Source: Marsupella aquatica
Taxonomy: Eukaryota; Marchantiophyta
Direction: 5' to 3'
Length of the DNA: 64,000 nucleotides
NCBI GenBank assembly: GCA_973895155.1
Contig: OZ316897.1
Location: forward strand, 14,384,001 to 14,448,000
Shown here piece after piece: positions 36,487 through 49,760 of the stretch. The translations under genes were made by a program, and so were the position numbers. The number at the start of each line of letters is the position of its first letter. Position 1 is the first letter of the stretch. The notes under the pieces were generated by a model that saw only the letters and a list, made by a program, of their open reading frames with translations, had not been told where the DNA came from and made no database searches.

Positions 36487-37824
36487 CTAATTTTTGGTAA
36501 CATCATTGAGACCAGATTTGGCTTTGCCGGATGCTTCATCGACACCAGACTTGGCTTTGCCGGATGCCTCATCAAGTTTGGATGAAGCCTTGCCGGATGC
36601 ATTATCAAATTTAGACTGAGCATCATCGGTAGCTCTCCCTGTTTCCTTCTTCAGGTCTTTTCCTGCTTGTTCAGCCTTCCCGACAGTCTTGTCCTGACAT
36701 TCAAGGGGAGGATAGATACGTCAGTGTAATGAAAAAAGACCCCGCACTTTTCTTACTATCCTACAACGAATAGTTGACGTTCGACTGTAGACACTGTAAA
36801 ATTTCAATCATGCTATAATACCTTTGCGTCCTCGGCTTTCGCCCCCAGGTCCTTGGAGGACTTCTCGGCTTCAGATCCGAACTCCTTTGCTTTGCCCTCG
36901 GCTTCAGAACCAAACTCCTTTGCCTTCCCCTCCACTTGCTTTGAGGATTTCTCGGCTTCAGATCCAAGTTCACCTGCTTTCTCCTTCGCTGAGCCTGCAG
37001 CACCCTTCACCTTCTCTTTCGCGTCGCCTGCAACGTCGCTAACCTTCTCTTTCGTGCTTTCTGCAGAGCCTGTAACGAAGTCCTTCGCTTTCGAGGCACC
37101 ACTCTTCACATTTTCCGCTGCGTCACCAACAGCGCCCTTTACTGAGTCGACAACACCACCCTGCGCACCCAAAAATAATCGAGTCCGTCAAATATTGCAA
37201 TACATGCCAGTGTGAATAGAGAACAGAGCAAAGAACAGACAGAACACGTTACACAAAATAATCGAGTCCGTCAAATACTATAATACATGCCACTCCAGTG
37301 TGGATAGAGAAAACAGAGGAAAGAACAGACATGACACGTTCCACAATATCGAGTCCGTCAAATACTGCAATACATGCCAGTGTCGATAGAGAACAGAGGA
37401 AAGTACAGACAGGACCAATTCGCTCTGAAGATCCAAATAAATGGGGAATGGCAGTAACACATTATTCGATCCTCGGATGCATGGCACGTTAAGAACATCT
37501 AAGTCCACGTATCGGACAAGACTTGCATGCTGAAGCAGTTCAGTCCAAGAACATTTCTGCCCATATATACCGCCGCAGACTTTACAACAATGTAAACACA
37601 ATGCAAGATATAGTTACACTTACTTCGTCAGCAGCCCGAACTACGAACGGGCTCCTTCGAGAGCGAGGGGCAGCTGCAACCATCCTCAACTTCATGTCAC
37701 CGACGTGGGTCAAGGCTCCCACTCTCACGGACATGGAGCCCGACACAGCGGGCTTGCATGCGGACACATTGCTGAGACCTCTCACGGAGGTCACTGAAGT
37801 CGATACCACAGTCGTCGACGCCAT
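36487..37824 (-). CDS. Plastid-targeted LEA protein (LEA_4/group 3-like)
   Basis: Protective hydrophilic protein of the late-embryogenesis-abundant kind, probably shielding plastid membranes or proteins during drying. Three exons by eye: 37824-37624, 37160-36822, 36693-36487, all phase 0 with GT/AG borders, giving 248 residues. Residues 1 to about 63 form a typical chloroplast transit peptide: MAST start, Ser/Thr/Val-rich, no acidic residues until its end, and a VRA-A-like cleavage context. The rest is Lys/Ala/Glu-rich amphipathic helix with 11-mer-like repeats such as GKAKEFGSEAE and ASGKAKSG, and no Cys or Trp. An in-frame ATG five codons upstream is less likely as the start because MAST fits targeting better. 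Intron 1 carries three tandem repeats. The upstream region has ABRE and CE3-like boxes, which fits ABA and drought control. Confidence 0.85.
37178..37420. repeat. 85-bp tandem repeat inside LEA intron 1
   Basis: Three copies starting with ATCGAGTCCGTCAAATA at 37178, 37261 and 37348 (spacings 83 and 87 bp). Each continues with TACATGCCA and a GAACAGAG(C/G)AAAG block. The repeats make up about half of the intron. Confidence 0.9.
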
Positions 37825-38046
37825 TATGCTGATGATCAAGGTATTTCACAAAGAAATTGACAAATTTCTCACAAGAGTGAACGACTGAACTGCTGCAAGT
37901 TGTTGGATAAGGAGAGCTGGGTTGTGGGAGGATTTGTAGATCACAGAAGAATGATCGAGAACAATTTGAGCAGTGATGGAGGGAGAAGTGTACTTCGATC
38001 GAGGCGATACGAAGTGTTTAAATGTCGATGCGGATTGGGCAGCGGC

Positions 38047-38181
38047 ACACGTGTTCGATAGTCGCTCGCGGCAAACCGACGGTGTCATCCATGCAGAAAT
38101 ATTGGGCGCTTATAACTTCGGGATGCACCTTCGCGAGCGGAAGGACGCGTGTCCATTAGGCAAGTGATCGGAGACGCGTGG
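38047..38181 (-). promoter_or_regulatory. ABA-response boxes (ABRE plus CE3-like) upstream of LEA gene
   Basis: The perfect G-box/ABRE palindrome ACACGTGT is at 38047-38054, about 225 bp upstream of the LEA start codon. ACGCGTGTCC at 38145-38154 matches coupling element 3 of cereal LEA promoters, and a second ACGCGTGG is at 38174-38181. An ABRE with CE3 is the known ABA response complex of barley HVA1, also a group 3 LEA gene. A weak TATA-like TTTAAA is at 38017-38022. Binding is inferred. Confidence 0.55.
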
Positions 38182-41100
38182 ACCTATGAGTAGGGGCCAA
38201 GTGAGGGCACCTCCAGGGGTCGGCTCGATACGCCTATCAGCTTCTGCCACGACGGCAGAGCCTGTTTCATTTCGTTTGATTTGCGTCCATGTCCACGTCA
38301 CTTCCAGCCGTTTGAAAGGTGTACCAACGTAATCGGTAGGGTTTGGTGAGAATGAGAGCCACAGGTTTGGGAAGCATGCTATAAGTTTTTAGGTTTTCAT
38401 TAATTCGCCAGTGAGACCTCTTGCATGTAGCATGCACTCTTAGTTTGGGGTTTTGAATTGAATGTCTCGCTCATGCAGTAGGTGCTCATTTTTGGGCAGT
38501 AAGTCTAATGAGTGCAATCATGCATGAGTCTAATAGGCACTGAATTTCGTGACAGAAGCCACCTGGTAGCCAATCTTCACTGAAAGGCAAACTTTAAGGC
38601 GTGAAATTTTTCCTGCCCCACTTCTGTGAAACATGAATAAAATAGGGTATCTCAAGTCTCTCCTTTCTGCCTTCTGTTGGGGTCAGGGACAAATTCCTGA
38701 AAAAAGTGGTGGACACTAAAATGGGTGTTTTGATAGATGACCAAAACTGGTAATTTTGGGAGTCATTTTTTTCCTCAAACTTCAAGGTTTTGAGACACCC
38801 TAATAAAGTTGATTCAGTTCACCTTGGTCTTCTAGTGCCTGGCCCAGTGGCACGTAGTAGCATCATAGATTGTTGTGGAACATCCCTCCAGACTTATCTC
38901 CTAGGAGTTTTGGGAGAATTGACTGTCACAAAACTGAGGGCCTACAACATCTAAGGCAGCTGCATTTAAGGTTCCCCAGCCTTTGTTTATATTTTCCGTA
39001 CGTTAAATCAACAGCGCATTAAGGCTCCCAAGTCTTTGGAGGCCATTACATTGCCCGGTCCCCATTGTCCGGTGCTTGCTCTGGCCTCATCAACTTTGGT
39101 TTGTGTTTTGACACCCTTCACTTTTTGCCACCTTAAGTTTGCTAACTTAGTGTATCCAAGTGTTTGGTTTGACAGCAACCATGACTCTGTCGGAAACAAT
39201 TGTCTAGCACATTAAGCGGATCCAAGTGTTTGACAGAGAAACAACCACCCTAGGCACGTCTAGGAGGGCATTGAGGGGTACATGTTAGGACTTGGATGGC
39301 ATTGTCAGGGGCTTCCAGAAGGCTGGAGAGACTCAATGCGATGTTGATTTAACAGGCTATCTCCATATATAGCTAGCAGAACCCTAAAATTCTGTCTAAT
39401 AGACTTTGTGACTTGGTGGGAGACTGACTAATGAAACGTCTGACTTCAATCTAACTTGGTGGACAAAGATTTGACAGGTAATGTGTTTGGTCTCTGAGTG
39501 ATGGTTGGCTTTTGTTCCGTTTTGCTTGTGACTGGCCTTATTCCCAGTTTTATTTGTTGTGCTTTTCACATAAGTAAAGTTCTCCTTTCAAGAAAAAATA
39601 AATTGACAGGGTGTCGGGATAGACTCAGAAATTCTGGATACTAGACACAAACTGAAAATTGAGTTATACTTGCAGAACAATATTTACAGCTCTTTCAGAG
39701 TAATTTGTTTTCCCTTGTAGTGTTCAACTATGATTTGAGTGTGTCCATCCAAATCCCAAGACCCAACCTTTGAGTCCATGATTGGAAGTTTTCCAGAAAA
39801 GAAAAACAGCCAGGAAATGGTAGAAAGTGCAGAATAAATCATGGGCATGCAGGGTTGCAGGGTATAATTTCCTGAGAGCAGTTAGCGTGACAGGGTTTAC
39901 ACCCCAGTATAACTTTGCCCTCAGTTTTTTCCCTGGCTAGAAAGTTCCATCTTAGTCTCATAATTAACCCTTGAGCTAGGTTAGCTAGCCAGGGGGTGCT
40001 CAATGTTTCTTAACTTCCAAGCTTGGTAAGAGACCTTCATCCAAGTCTCATGACTCCCAAACTTTGCTAGCAAGGGGTTCATGGCTGAAACTAACAAAGA
40101 TATAAAAACAAAGGTTGGGTAGCTCGTAAGATGTCAAAGAGAGGCAAACATCTCAAGACAAGGCAAAGATGTCAAGGAGACAAATATATATAATTGAAGT
40201 GAGGCAAAGATGTTGAGAGGAGACAGGGAAATGCAAATGAGGTGCGCAAGAAAGCTACTGAGCCATGTTATGCAAATGAGTTGTTGTTGCCATTTTGTCA
40301 TCATGGTCATGCAATCGTTGTGGCCAAAGGCATGAGATTGTTGTGGCCATGTGGTCCTTAGGGCCATGGTGTCAAGTTGAGGCAAAGACATGCAAGTGAG
40401 ACAAGCTAGGAAGATGATGAGGTATCTTATGTGTCATTGCAGCCATGTTGTCATTGCAACCATGATGTTAATACAACCATGGGGTCAATGCAGGGGTGTT
40501 GCACAATTGTTGTTACAATTAGTTAATAAATCTGATTTGAACTTACTGGTTTTCCCCTCTCCCTTTAGTTAGTTCCCTTTCTTGTTGCACCAAAATGTTG
40601 AGGTGAGGAAATTAAAGCTAAAATTGCAAATAATGAAGACATTGTTATTGTTCTGATTTGGTCATTTGTGCAATCATGTTTGTGGGTGCAAAATAAGTGG
40701 TTGTTGTTACAAAAATGTGATCATTTTGGTCAGTGTTCTTATGAAAATGTTATTGTTGGAAAGGGCAAACAAGGAGTGGGGAGCCAACACAACGGCCATC
40801 ACTTTGCACAGTCTAAGCACGACCTCGTGACAGGAGGGAGTATATATTTTGTTTCTATTTTTTCTCTTTTGCTGTAATTTTGAATTTTGAAAATGAAATT
40901 AATGATTCGTTCAAATTGTCCTTTTTTTCAAAATTTCAAAATTTCAAATTTAAATCGTTCACTTTTTAATGAATTTTTCATCTGGGGCAGGTGCTGGCAA
41001 ATTCAGGGCAGCTCAGGCAGTCTCGGGCAGACAATTTAGATAAAAGGGGTTTATCGTGGATCTGATGTGAAACAATAATTTTTTGATGGAAGGCCAGGAT

Positions 41101-43143
41101 TGGCTCACGCTTATTCTTCCTTTTGTAAATGGACGATGTATGGACAGTTTAGTATCATAGAGTTTGACTGTTGTCGAACCTCTTCTTTGCAATCAATCTG
41201 TAATTCGGCCTGTGTTTGTTTTGGGCTTTGTTTGGATTGCATGGCATAGCTCCTTCGCCTCACTGTGCAACAAGCCCGGCAAGGATTATAACTATCTGGC
41301 ATTTATTCGTTGATGGAGCAGTTTGCAAAGCTGGGCCACTTCGTTCCGTTTTGTTGCATACCTTCTTCCGTATGTCGCAGGGGATTGCCCCTGCGCTACT
41401 GTGGTACCATCCTTCAGTCTTCAACTTTGGAGCTCACCTGTGTTTTGAAGTTCCCACGTTCTGCTGCAGTTCTCGATCTGAGAGAAAATTCGTCCAATTA
41501 ATTTGCTGGATCCTTCACTCTTTGTTGCTAAAATTCCCTGAAATGTGACTAAGTAGATGTGTTATCCAGAAGCACACTGCTATCATAGATGGGATCACCT
41601 GTTCACATTTTCTTACCGTTGGTGAGGGAACGTAGCTGCCACCCTGCTTGGAACCTGGGAGCCACTCCCTGGATGCCCCCTCCGATCGAAATCAATGCTG
41701 TCAGATCTTCAGCTTCTACTGCTGGGTTTATCTTCAATCCTCGTTTTTTTGACTGGAGAAGTAAGGCCTTCTTGAATTTTTTTGGATCTTTCGTGTGTAT
41801 GAGGTGTTTTTGAGGTATAATCTCCACACATTTCTCCCATAATGAAGGCTGATTGGTAGATATTCTTTCTGGGAGAAAATTAGTATTGCATCTTTCCCTG
41901 TTCTACAAAGGGGTCTTTCACCGATCAATTCTCATCCTTTTTTGGCTGGAAGATGTAGATCATCACACACCTCGCTTCACTTGTGCTAGAATTAACCAAG
42001 TCTTGGTTTAAATGAATATTCGTAGGTCTATGCTTGGTTTTTGGTAGGGTACAAGCTTGAATCGACAATGCTGTGATTGCAAGTCAGCCTAAAAACCATC
42101 AAATGTCAGTGACTCAAGCCTGCAGCATTTCACAAACTGCTTGGCAACAATCACGGATTTGGACGGATTTGGCCGGGTTTGGCAGTAACCATGAAGTTGG
42201 CATTGGCAACAACCACTTCGATCAGACGGATATAGCTAAAATTAAGTAGCCACATAAATTCATCCGTATTATAGCCCAACATAAAATTCAAAACGTCTGC
42301 TGCAAGCCATGTTAGAATATGGTAACCTTGACCTAGATAATGCTGTCACACTACGTCTCAACCTTCGTTAAAAAGAGCCGCAAACCTCAGTTTGAAAACT
42401 AAAAAGATGGGCAGTAAATGCTAGAAACAAACTCACTGTGGGAAATTGAATTGAGCACTGGATATGCAAGAGATGGTTCCAGAATCCAGCTAACGATCAT
42501 TAGTACCCCCAGGAAGTGATTCAAACCAACCCAATTTGTAACTGGCGCAAGCCGTGAAGTATCCACCAATTCCCCTTGCGAGAAATCATTGCATTCTGAG
42601 AATCCAACCGACGTCCTCTGAAAAATACGTTCGAAGCCAAATTTGGAGCTTCCTTCACAGATACACAAATGTTCTCCTACTTATAAAGAGCATTCATGTG
42701 TTAGTTTCTTGACATCTTCACCAGCCATTATCTTTCTAAATTTCGAAGACAGTTTTCTGTCCAACAACTTTCTGCAAAGGCCGACCTCACCTCAGGCTAG
42801 TCCTGCGTCCACCCACATAACCAGAGTCCGAATTAAACCAAATGGACACGACTAGCTAGTGGAAGATATTCACAGATTCCAGCATATAGCTCCCCAAAAG
42901 CCTTCATCAGGTCTCTCTCTGAGTCGTTACTGCAACCAGTCTAGCTTAGTACCTCGAGAGTATCCTCTCCATCATCACTTTCTTTCTCATCAACTTGTCT
43001 ATACTTAGAGGTGAGGCAACTTGGGTTTGGTAATAGCCATAGCTCCAAGTTAGAAGAGCAATATAGAAATCCAATTTCTTCTCGCTCTGCCTTTTCCTTC
43101 ATTACCAATTTTTTCCCCTTCATAATACTGGCTTGCTCGGTCA

Positions 43144-43168
43144 ACAAAACAAAACAAAACAAAACAAA
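43144..43168 (+). repeat. Simple repeat (AAAAC)n
   Basis: About five tandem copies of a CAAAA unit, a microsatellite-like run. Confidence 0.9.
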
Positions 43169-45068
43169 TTTGAGCTACGAGTCAACTACATAAAATACCT
43201 TCTATTTCTTACATGGCCAGTGTGCATAAGAGATGCAAAATTAGATGATTCCCAGAAAAATCTACACAGTCACGAGAAACCTTCGACGACTATCGACACG
43301 TCTTCATGCTGCAAAGAAGTCCAAAATCTCCGTCCAGTTACTGCAAAAAGGCTGAACAAGCCAATTCCACTGATTTTCAGGGCTCCACGTCTGAGTTCTG
43401 CTTTAGTATTCAACTATCTATATTAAGAACGTCCATCAAAGTTTGCATCAGCCCGTAAAAGTAATCAAAGAAATATCAGGTCCTGTCAATATTTTGGCTT
43501 CAAATCCGGCGAGCTGCTATTCTTCCCAGTCCTCATCGTCATCGCGATCCTGCACAATTTCAGTCAACATCACTCTTAGGTTCACAGGTAGAATTATGGG
43601 AAAGGGTCGGAGAAATGAAGAAACTTCAGCAGCTCGTCAAAACTCATTTATCCTTTCGAAATGTATCGATTTACTCCGACTCAACTTTGCTCAGGAAATT
43701 GGTGATGTCCAGCATTATATATGGGGTCTCAAACTTGCCATACCCAGCGGTTTAATTAGAGAAACAGAAAGAATTCGCCGACGAGTGCAGGGGAAACGCA
43801 AATGTATACCTTCTCGAGAACTAGCCAAATAAAGTGAATCCAACCGAAAATCAGGCACAAGCTAACTCTCAAGTTCCACCAACGGTGACGGTACACACCA
43901 CATTCGAAGTGTCAAATCATCAAATGCCCCGCGGTTTTGAAGAAACAGATGGATTCGCCGCTGATGAATCAAAATAAAAATTTCACAGACACCCTTGTCA
44001 CATGATCACTCTCAGAACCCCACAAACAGTGGCCTCAGAAGGCCAGACGCCTCACCAGCGAAGGAGCATTAACCTGAAGTCTTCCACATCCGTCACTCAC
44101 GCAGTCCTGTCGTCGGTGCTAGCCCTTCGTCGTCTAAAGGTACATTCCCATTCATCATTACGTCGATCATCTCAGCCCTTCCGCCCACTATGATTCATAA
44201 CTACAGTATGAATCATCATTAGTTGTTGTATGTCGACGTATCGCTTATCCAGTTATCCCTCCAGTAGTCCAGTCAGCGCAGGAAGAACTGCTGGGGATTT
44301 CGTTTGTAAGTTAACGTTGAGCTCAACAGCGCAAATTCATGTCTGCCTGAGCCGAGTCGTGTCCAGAAAGGGCTGGACGATGTGGGGTGTTTCCTGTTTG
44401 ATCCGCGCGCTCTCATCTGATTGTCCTGCTGCCCTGTAAAGTATGTAGCTATCCACTCTAGGGTTCTAGAATCGGTTTGCTTGGATACGAAAGAGCTTGG
44501 GATCTTTCTCTTACGACATGGACAGTGAAAGGCAAACGGGTTCCATTCGAGCACGGTTCAAAAGCATATGCACCTGCCCGCCATAGTCCTCCCTCCCTGC
44601 TCCACATGTCTGACTGGTATGGACTCCGATTCAGCGCTTCTCGTCGATTGCCAGGATTGGGCTGTGACGCCTATTGTGTTCACTACTGACGCATTCCTCG
44701 CCTGATGTTGCCAAAAAGAAAGGGACTGTACAGTGGGTTAGAGATTGAAAGCACGTGCCTTTCGTTTGTATTTTGTGCAGGAGCCAATGACTGCAATGCA
44801 ACGGTCCTGGTGATTCCCACAATTTAGGCAGCAACAATTGACAATTCACTTCCAAGATTTTGTCGTTAGAATTCATCAAAGCTGTTCATATCAAGTGGTG
44901 TGTCTACTTTAGTTCTTCATGATTCTACATGATATTGAGAGGTGACTTGGAGCAGGAAATCTCCCAATCCTGCATGGACTTATCCCAATTATGCATCGAC
45001 TTATCCTACATGGATTGGTGTGGGTCCTCCAATCTATTGAATGGACAGTGTAATTCTAGCCACAGGTT

Positions 45069-45110
45069 TTTCCCCTGCTCCCCCCCTCCCCCTTCTCCCC
45101 CCCTCCCCTT
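45069..45110 (-). repeat. G-run tract, possible G-quadruplex (minus strand)
   Basis: The plus strand is almost pure pyrimidine with C runs of 4-7. The minus strand therefore has five G runs of four or more separated by 1-4 bases, enough for a G-quadruplex or triplex. No gene lies nearby. Confidence 0.6.
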
Positions 45111-48070
45111 TATGGCGCTTTTTGCTTTGGGCACAGCCCTCGATGGAAAATGGTTGGGACCCACAAACAAAAATGTTTACTCCAAAGTTGACAGTGGAAG
45201 TGAAGGCTAGGATGAACACAAAGATTTGACACTCTTAATGGATGGAGGAACTTTAACATGTTGGGATCCTCCTTAAACCTTGGGGTGACAAGTGTCTGTT
45301 TTGGTATATCACTTTGATACTTGACTAATTTTTTATTACAAAATATTTTATTTTCATTTTTATGACATTTGTTTTTACTTTAGTAAGTACATTTTGGACA
45401 AAAAATCTTGACAACAGTCCAATACATCAAACCATCCAAGTTTGTAACATAAACCTGGATTTGTACATGGAAACTTCACTGACAATGTATCAATTCATCC
45501 TGTCTTTAACTTCTATAAATTGGAGTATAATCTTACTGGATGCATGTATACTACCACTTTTACCCTTTTGAAAAGTTTTGTAAATATCCCTTAAATATAT
45601 TTTATTTCACAAACACCTGATTATGTAGTTTGACCGCGAGCTTGAAACCTTACGATGTCATGATATCAAAGTAGAAGAAGTTATACACACTAACTAAGTA
45701 TAGTACCCAAGGCAACCCAACTCCTTCACTAAGCTGAAGAAGAAACCTGAGGAATCCATTTAGCAAAGCATTTTCATATTCCTTACTCAAGGACTCGCTC
45801 TCAGTTTCATAATGCTGAATATGATGACTTTTACTGAATATGATGCTTCTTGTAGTTTGTGATTGCAATGAGTTCAACTCTGGTCTAGTAGGATCATAGT
45901 AGTCAGACCTTGCATGACTTGTAGTTTGTTTCTTGACAACAGCATTGGACTCACACACATGCATTTACACTTATGTATTCCCAAAATGACATGTAAACAA
46001 TCATGGATTGACCGCCAATAAACAGTTTCAATGATTGGATTCTTCGGGTATTGGTCTAAGCAGAGGCGTTCAATTATCTCATTCAACTGAATTACTGTTA
46101 CTTTGTGTTTCTTACCATAGTTACCGTGTATCCAACCTCTTACACCTCCATAGGTGATCAAACATAACAAGAAACAATCGTGCCAAAAGGAAGAATTGTC
46201 TGCTCCCAAAAAGGAATAAAGGCAACAAATATTTCTGCACGGTTAGATCCAACCATAAACCCTTCCTCCCTCACCTACCTGCCCAAGCTCCCACCCACAA
46301 AGAAAAATTACAAAACAAAACAAAAACTTACAGAAACTTACTATAGTTACAAATATTAAAACAAATCAATACAAAATCCTATCTTGCAGCCACACTTGAA
46401 CTCTGGGGCACTATGGCCACTGTCATTTGTCTTGTGTCCCCTCATCCTCACCCTCCCCAATTAATCCGTGGACCCCAGGCATGTTATTTTAGAGACAGTT
46501 ATTTAGAAACTGAAGCCTAGATAGATCTAAAATTCTACAGAAAAAAAATTCAAAAATGGACAAGTCAATGTTTGATTGACACTTGAAACATTTGCCAAGC
46601 TTACCAAGGCAACCATAATTAACATCAATCGCAAAACCAGTTGTAATATGAACTGCTATCACACTTATTGGAAAGTTAGAGAACATTGGAAACTTATAAT
46701 TTTCTCAAAACTCAACTAAATCTATCAATGTTAAGTTCATTAAAAAGCTAAAGAAATTTTACAATTCATAATCTCCGTATTATTTAATAAAATCTGTCAA
46801 TTTTAGGTTCATTCTCATGGAAGGGGTCAACATTTAAGGGGTTTTACAACAAAGATTTATATTCACGATTATAAAATCATGGGTAAATCTATTTTTCAAA
46901 TTATTTACTCAATTCTTATTGAATGGTGATAGTGTTGAGCTCATTAGGACCGTCTCTTCAAGATCTTTCCAACGCCATATTATACATGAGTTTTCATTAT
47001 GATTTGACTCAGTAATGTCAAATAAAAACTGCTGTCGGGAAAATTTCATGCTGTGAATAAAATCAAAATGTAAATAAAACCGTTACTACGAGCAGTTTTA
47101 CCTCAATCTTTTTGTTTTTTGATTTGTATGTCAGTTTTTTTTACATTCTTTTTTAAAGCATGGCGACCCAGTTTTTACAGCAAAGTTGCCACAAACACAA
47201 ATGCAGAAGTTAATTCTATCCAAAAACAAGTCTCTTCCTGTTTGCAACGTGCCATGATGATATGGTGGGCTGTGGAGCCAGGAATTTTGGAAAGGACCCC
47301 TAATGGGGGTCCGTAACAAGAACACTTTCACAATAATAACATTGACCAAAGTAATCATGTTTTTGGGATGACCACCCAATTAAAAGGTGAGACTTTGCAC
47401 CCACAAACATGAGTGTATAGAAGACACTGAGAATAACAACATTTTAATTTGCGTGCCACTTACAATGTCCTAAAAATTTGTGTTTAACTTACAATGAGGT
47501 ATTGTTGCACCGGCAACAACATACCCTCAATGACCACATGGTCACAACAACAATATAATTCACCAACAATTCTTTGCCTCACTTTGATAGTTTCATGCAA
47601 TGCATGGGTATTGTTGAATCAATGGCAACATGACCACAACATAAACATGCCAAAATGACTCCATAGCAGCAATGACAGTTGGATAAGGCAGACAGTATGA
47701 TCCAAGAGTATCATGACATCATAAAGTTCCAGCATAATTATATTCAAGTGGCAATGTCAACCATTTGTGTTACCCCAGATTACACTTCTCTTGTCTCAAA
47801 GAGTGAGAAAACCCTCAATATTATGTATCTGAGTATTTCCCATGAAGAAAAGCTCTCATAAACACAAAGGTTTGTTATGGGGAGTTGTATTGCTATGAAC
47901 TTTCAATCCTACAATTGAACATCACTACATCCTTGAATGATGTCCAACCATGGTAGTACAAAAGAAGAGTAAACTATTTTGAATTTTTTCAGAATAATAT
48001 TATTTGTGTTGAGTTCATCTCAACATTTTTTCAAGCCTTTGAGTTTCTTCATTTCTTGCAACAAGGATCT

Positions 48071-48101
48071 CCCCCCCCCCCCCCAAACACACACACACAC
48101 A
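48071..48101 (+). repeat. Poly-C run followed by (CA)n
   Basis: Fourteen C, then AAA, then about seven CA units. A mutable simple repeat, also prone to sequencing error. Confidence 0.9.
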
Positions 48102-49544
48102 CCAACCTACCAGAAAATAATAATTCTCACGTGTACGCCAGCTTCAAATTCACTGTAGAGGAAGGGCTTTGCGAGGTACACAGTTCCAGAAACAGGAGCA
48201 TTAAAAAAGACAACAACAATAAAAAAAATCATAGCTTTGAAATTGGTGCTTTAGCTGCCTGCGTTGAGTCCTCCTGTCTTATGGGTTGGATGACGACGAA
48301 GCGCATTGTCAGCATTTATGACCGCTGATGTGACACTCTCACACTCGAGAGCCTGTGAAGACAGTCGAGACCTACTGCAATACGGAACGTACTGGCTCAT
48401 CCTCCAAAAAGGGCAACAAGCAAAAGTGCTTGATGACAGCATGGAAATTGGAAAAGCTCAAGGGTAGCGTCCAATACTCCAGTCTCTCCCTCCTCATTCT
48501 TCGTAGCTGATGAGCCGTATATTCCACTCAACAACACACAGTCAGAGAACGCGAGACTGCGAGAGTGCATCACTGCATCTTTCTGGTGCCGGCTTTTGCA
48601 TTGAATAAATCCGTGTCACGTTCCTCAATCCCGTACTACTTTTATTACTGGTGACCATTCCACCATCAATCCATCATCGCGTACAACGGACGCACCCGAG
48701 CAAGCAAGTAAATAATCATCAAGCCTCGTGAGACGTGAGACGCCAGAAAGATGGTACCGTAAAGACGCATCTAGAATCTCACTAAGTCGTGAATCATGAC
48801 CTCGCCGTTTTATTTGGGTGGTGATCGGTGAGGTTGAAGGTTGTCGCTAGAGAGTACGAGCCCGCGAGCGGGTCCAGTTGTTCGGCTTTCCTGGCGACGA
48901 CGGTCCTGTAGCTGCTAAAGGAGTGATGTACAGCTTTACGAGCCAACTCACTCCCTAGCTACTACTGCAGGTGGTACCGTGGAGTCGCGGTGCAGTGCTG
49001 ATGCAAGTGTACAGGTAAGGTCGCTGGCTTTCCAAAGAAAGTATCGTTGTGCTGGCCCGATGGCGACTGCGGGGCCGATTCTTCTCGTTCGATCTCCTCT
49101 ACAGTACGTCTTTTCTGATTCGTTCGGCTTTGATCGCGACCTTGATTGAGCGTCATCCCTGGCTGATCCTACTCGTGGTTTTTTCCAGCCGGATGGACGG
49201 TCGATTGAAGCCATTTGTGAATTCGATTTCAAGGGTAGAGCCCGTGAGAACGTCACTCGGGTTCTGGATCTCTCTTGTTTATACGCGAATAGTTTCTTAT
49301 GTCGTGTTACAGTTTTAGCGCTTTGCAAATCGTATCGAAGTTACTTTCAACAGCTACAGGTCACAAATAGTGGAGGTGGTGCGTTCCGTGACAGAAAACA
49401 GATTACAAGGGACGCGACATTGAGCGTGGAATTTGGATGTTAATAGCGACGTTGCAAGATCGCTCTCTTGCCGACGATAGAGTGCACATTCGAACAGAGG
49501 CCAACAAATTTTGTTTTGCGTTCGAGTCATCTTAATCCATGGAG

Positions 49545-49760
49545 ATGGAGGGCCTCATTCCATATGTATGGAAATTGGTGGTGAAGAAATTTCAAACTCG
49601 CGATGCCTTTCAACACATTAGTAAGCAAGTTTATCGGCAACAGAAGCAGCCAAGGAAAGCCGCCCCCATGGAAATTGTGAAAATGGGGCAGAACCCGAAC
49701 CCGAACCAGATCTCGAAGTCGAAGTCGAAGTCTTGGAGCTTTAATTCTTGCCTCAAATAA
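49545..49760 (+). CDS. Small protein with MEGLIP N-terminus
   Basis: 71 residues from the ATG at 49545 (another in-frame ATG is two codons earlier). It begins MEGLIPYVWKLVVKKFQTRD. Small plant proteins beginning MEGL(I/L)P-hydrophobic-V-Y-K/R-A-I are, as far as I recall, a conserved uncharacterised family, which makes this a likely gene and not a chance frame. After residue 35 it is Lys/Gln/Pro-rich with a run of alternating Lys and Ser near the C-terminus. No signal peptide or domain is seen. A leader intron is possible: donor CAG|GTAAGG at 49015 and acceptor CTACAG at 49359. No function can be given. Confidence 0.5.
   Translation: MEGLIPYVWKLVVKKFQTRDAFQHISKQVYRQQKQPRKAAPMEIVKMGQNPNPNQISKSKSKSWSFNSCLK

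Larger units (their letters stand above)
38182..49538. other. Long gene-poor, repeat-rich spacer
   Basis: No convincing gene. About 40100-40400 has loosely repeated CAAAGATGTCAAGG- and TTGTGGCCA-like phrases. A TTGGAAAGATCTTGAAGAGACGG sequence (minus strand, 46949-46973) resembles the monomers of the non-LTR element. Frames at 41216-41548, 43443-43832 and 45650-46209 were examined and have no known motif, signal peptide or splice support. From about 48700 the sequence becomes richer in GC and may be the promoter of the small gene at 49545. Confidence 0.4.
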
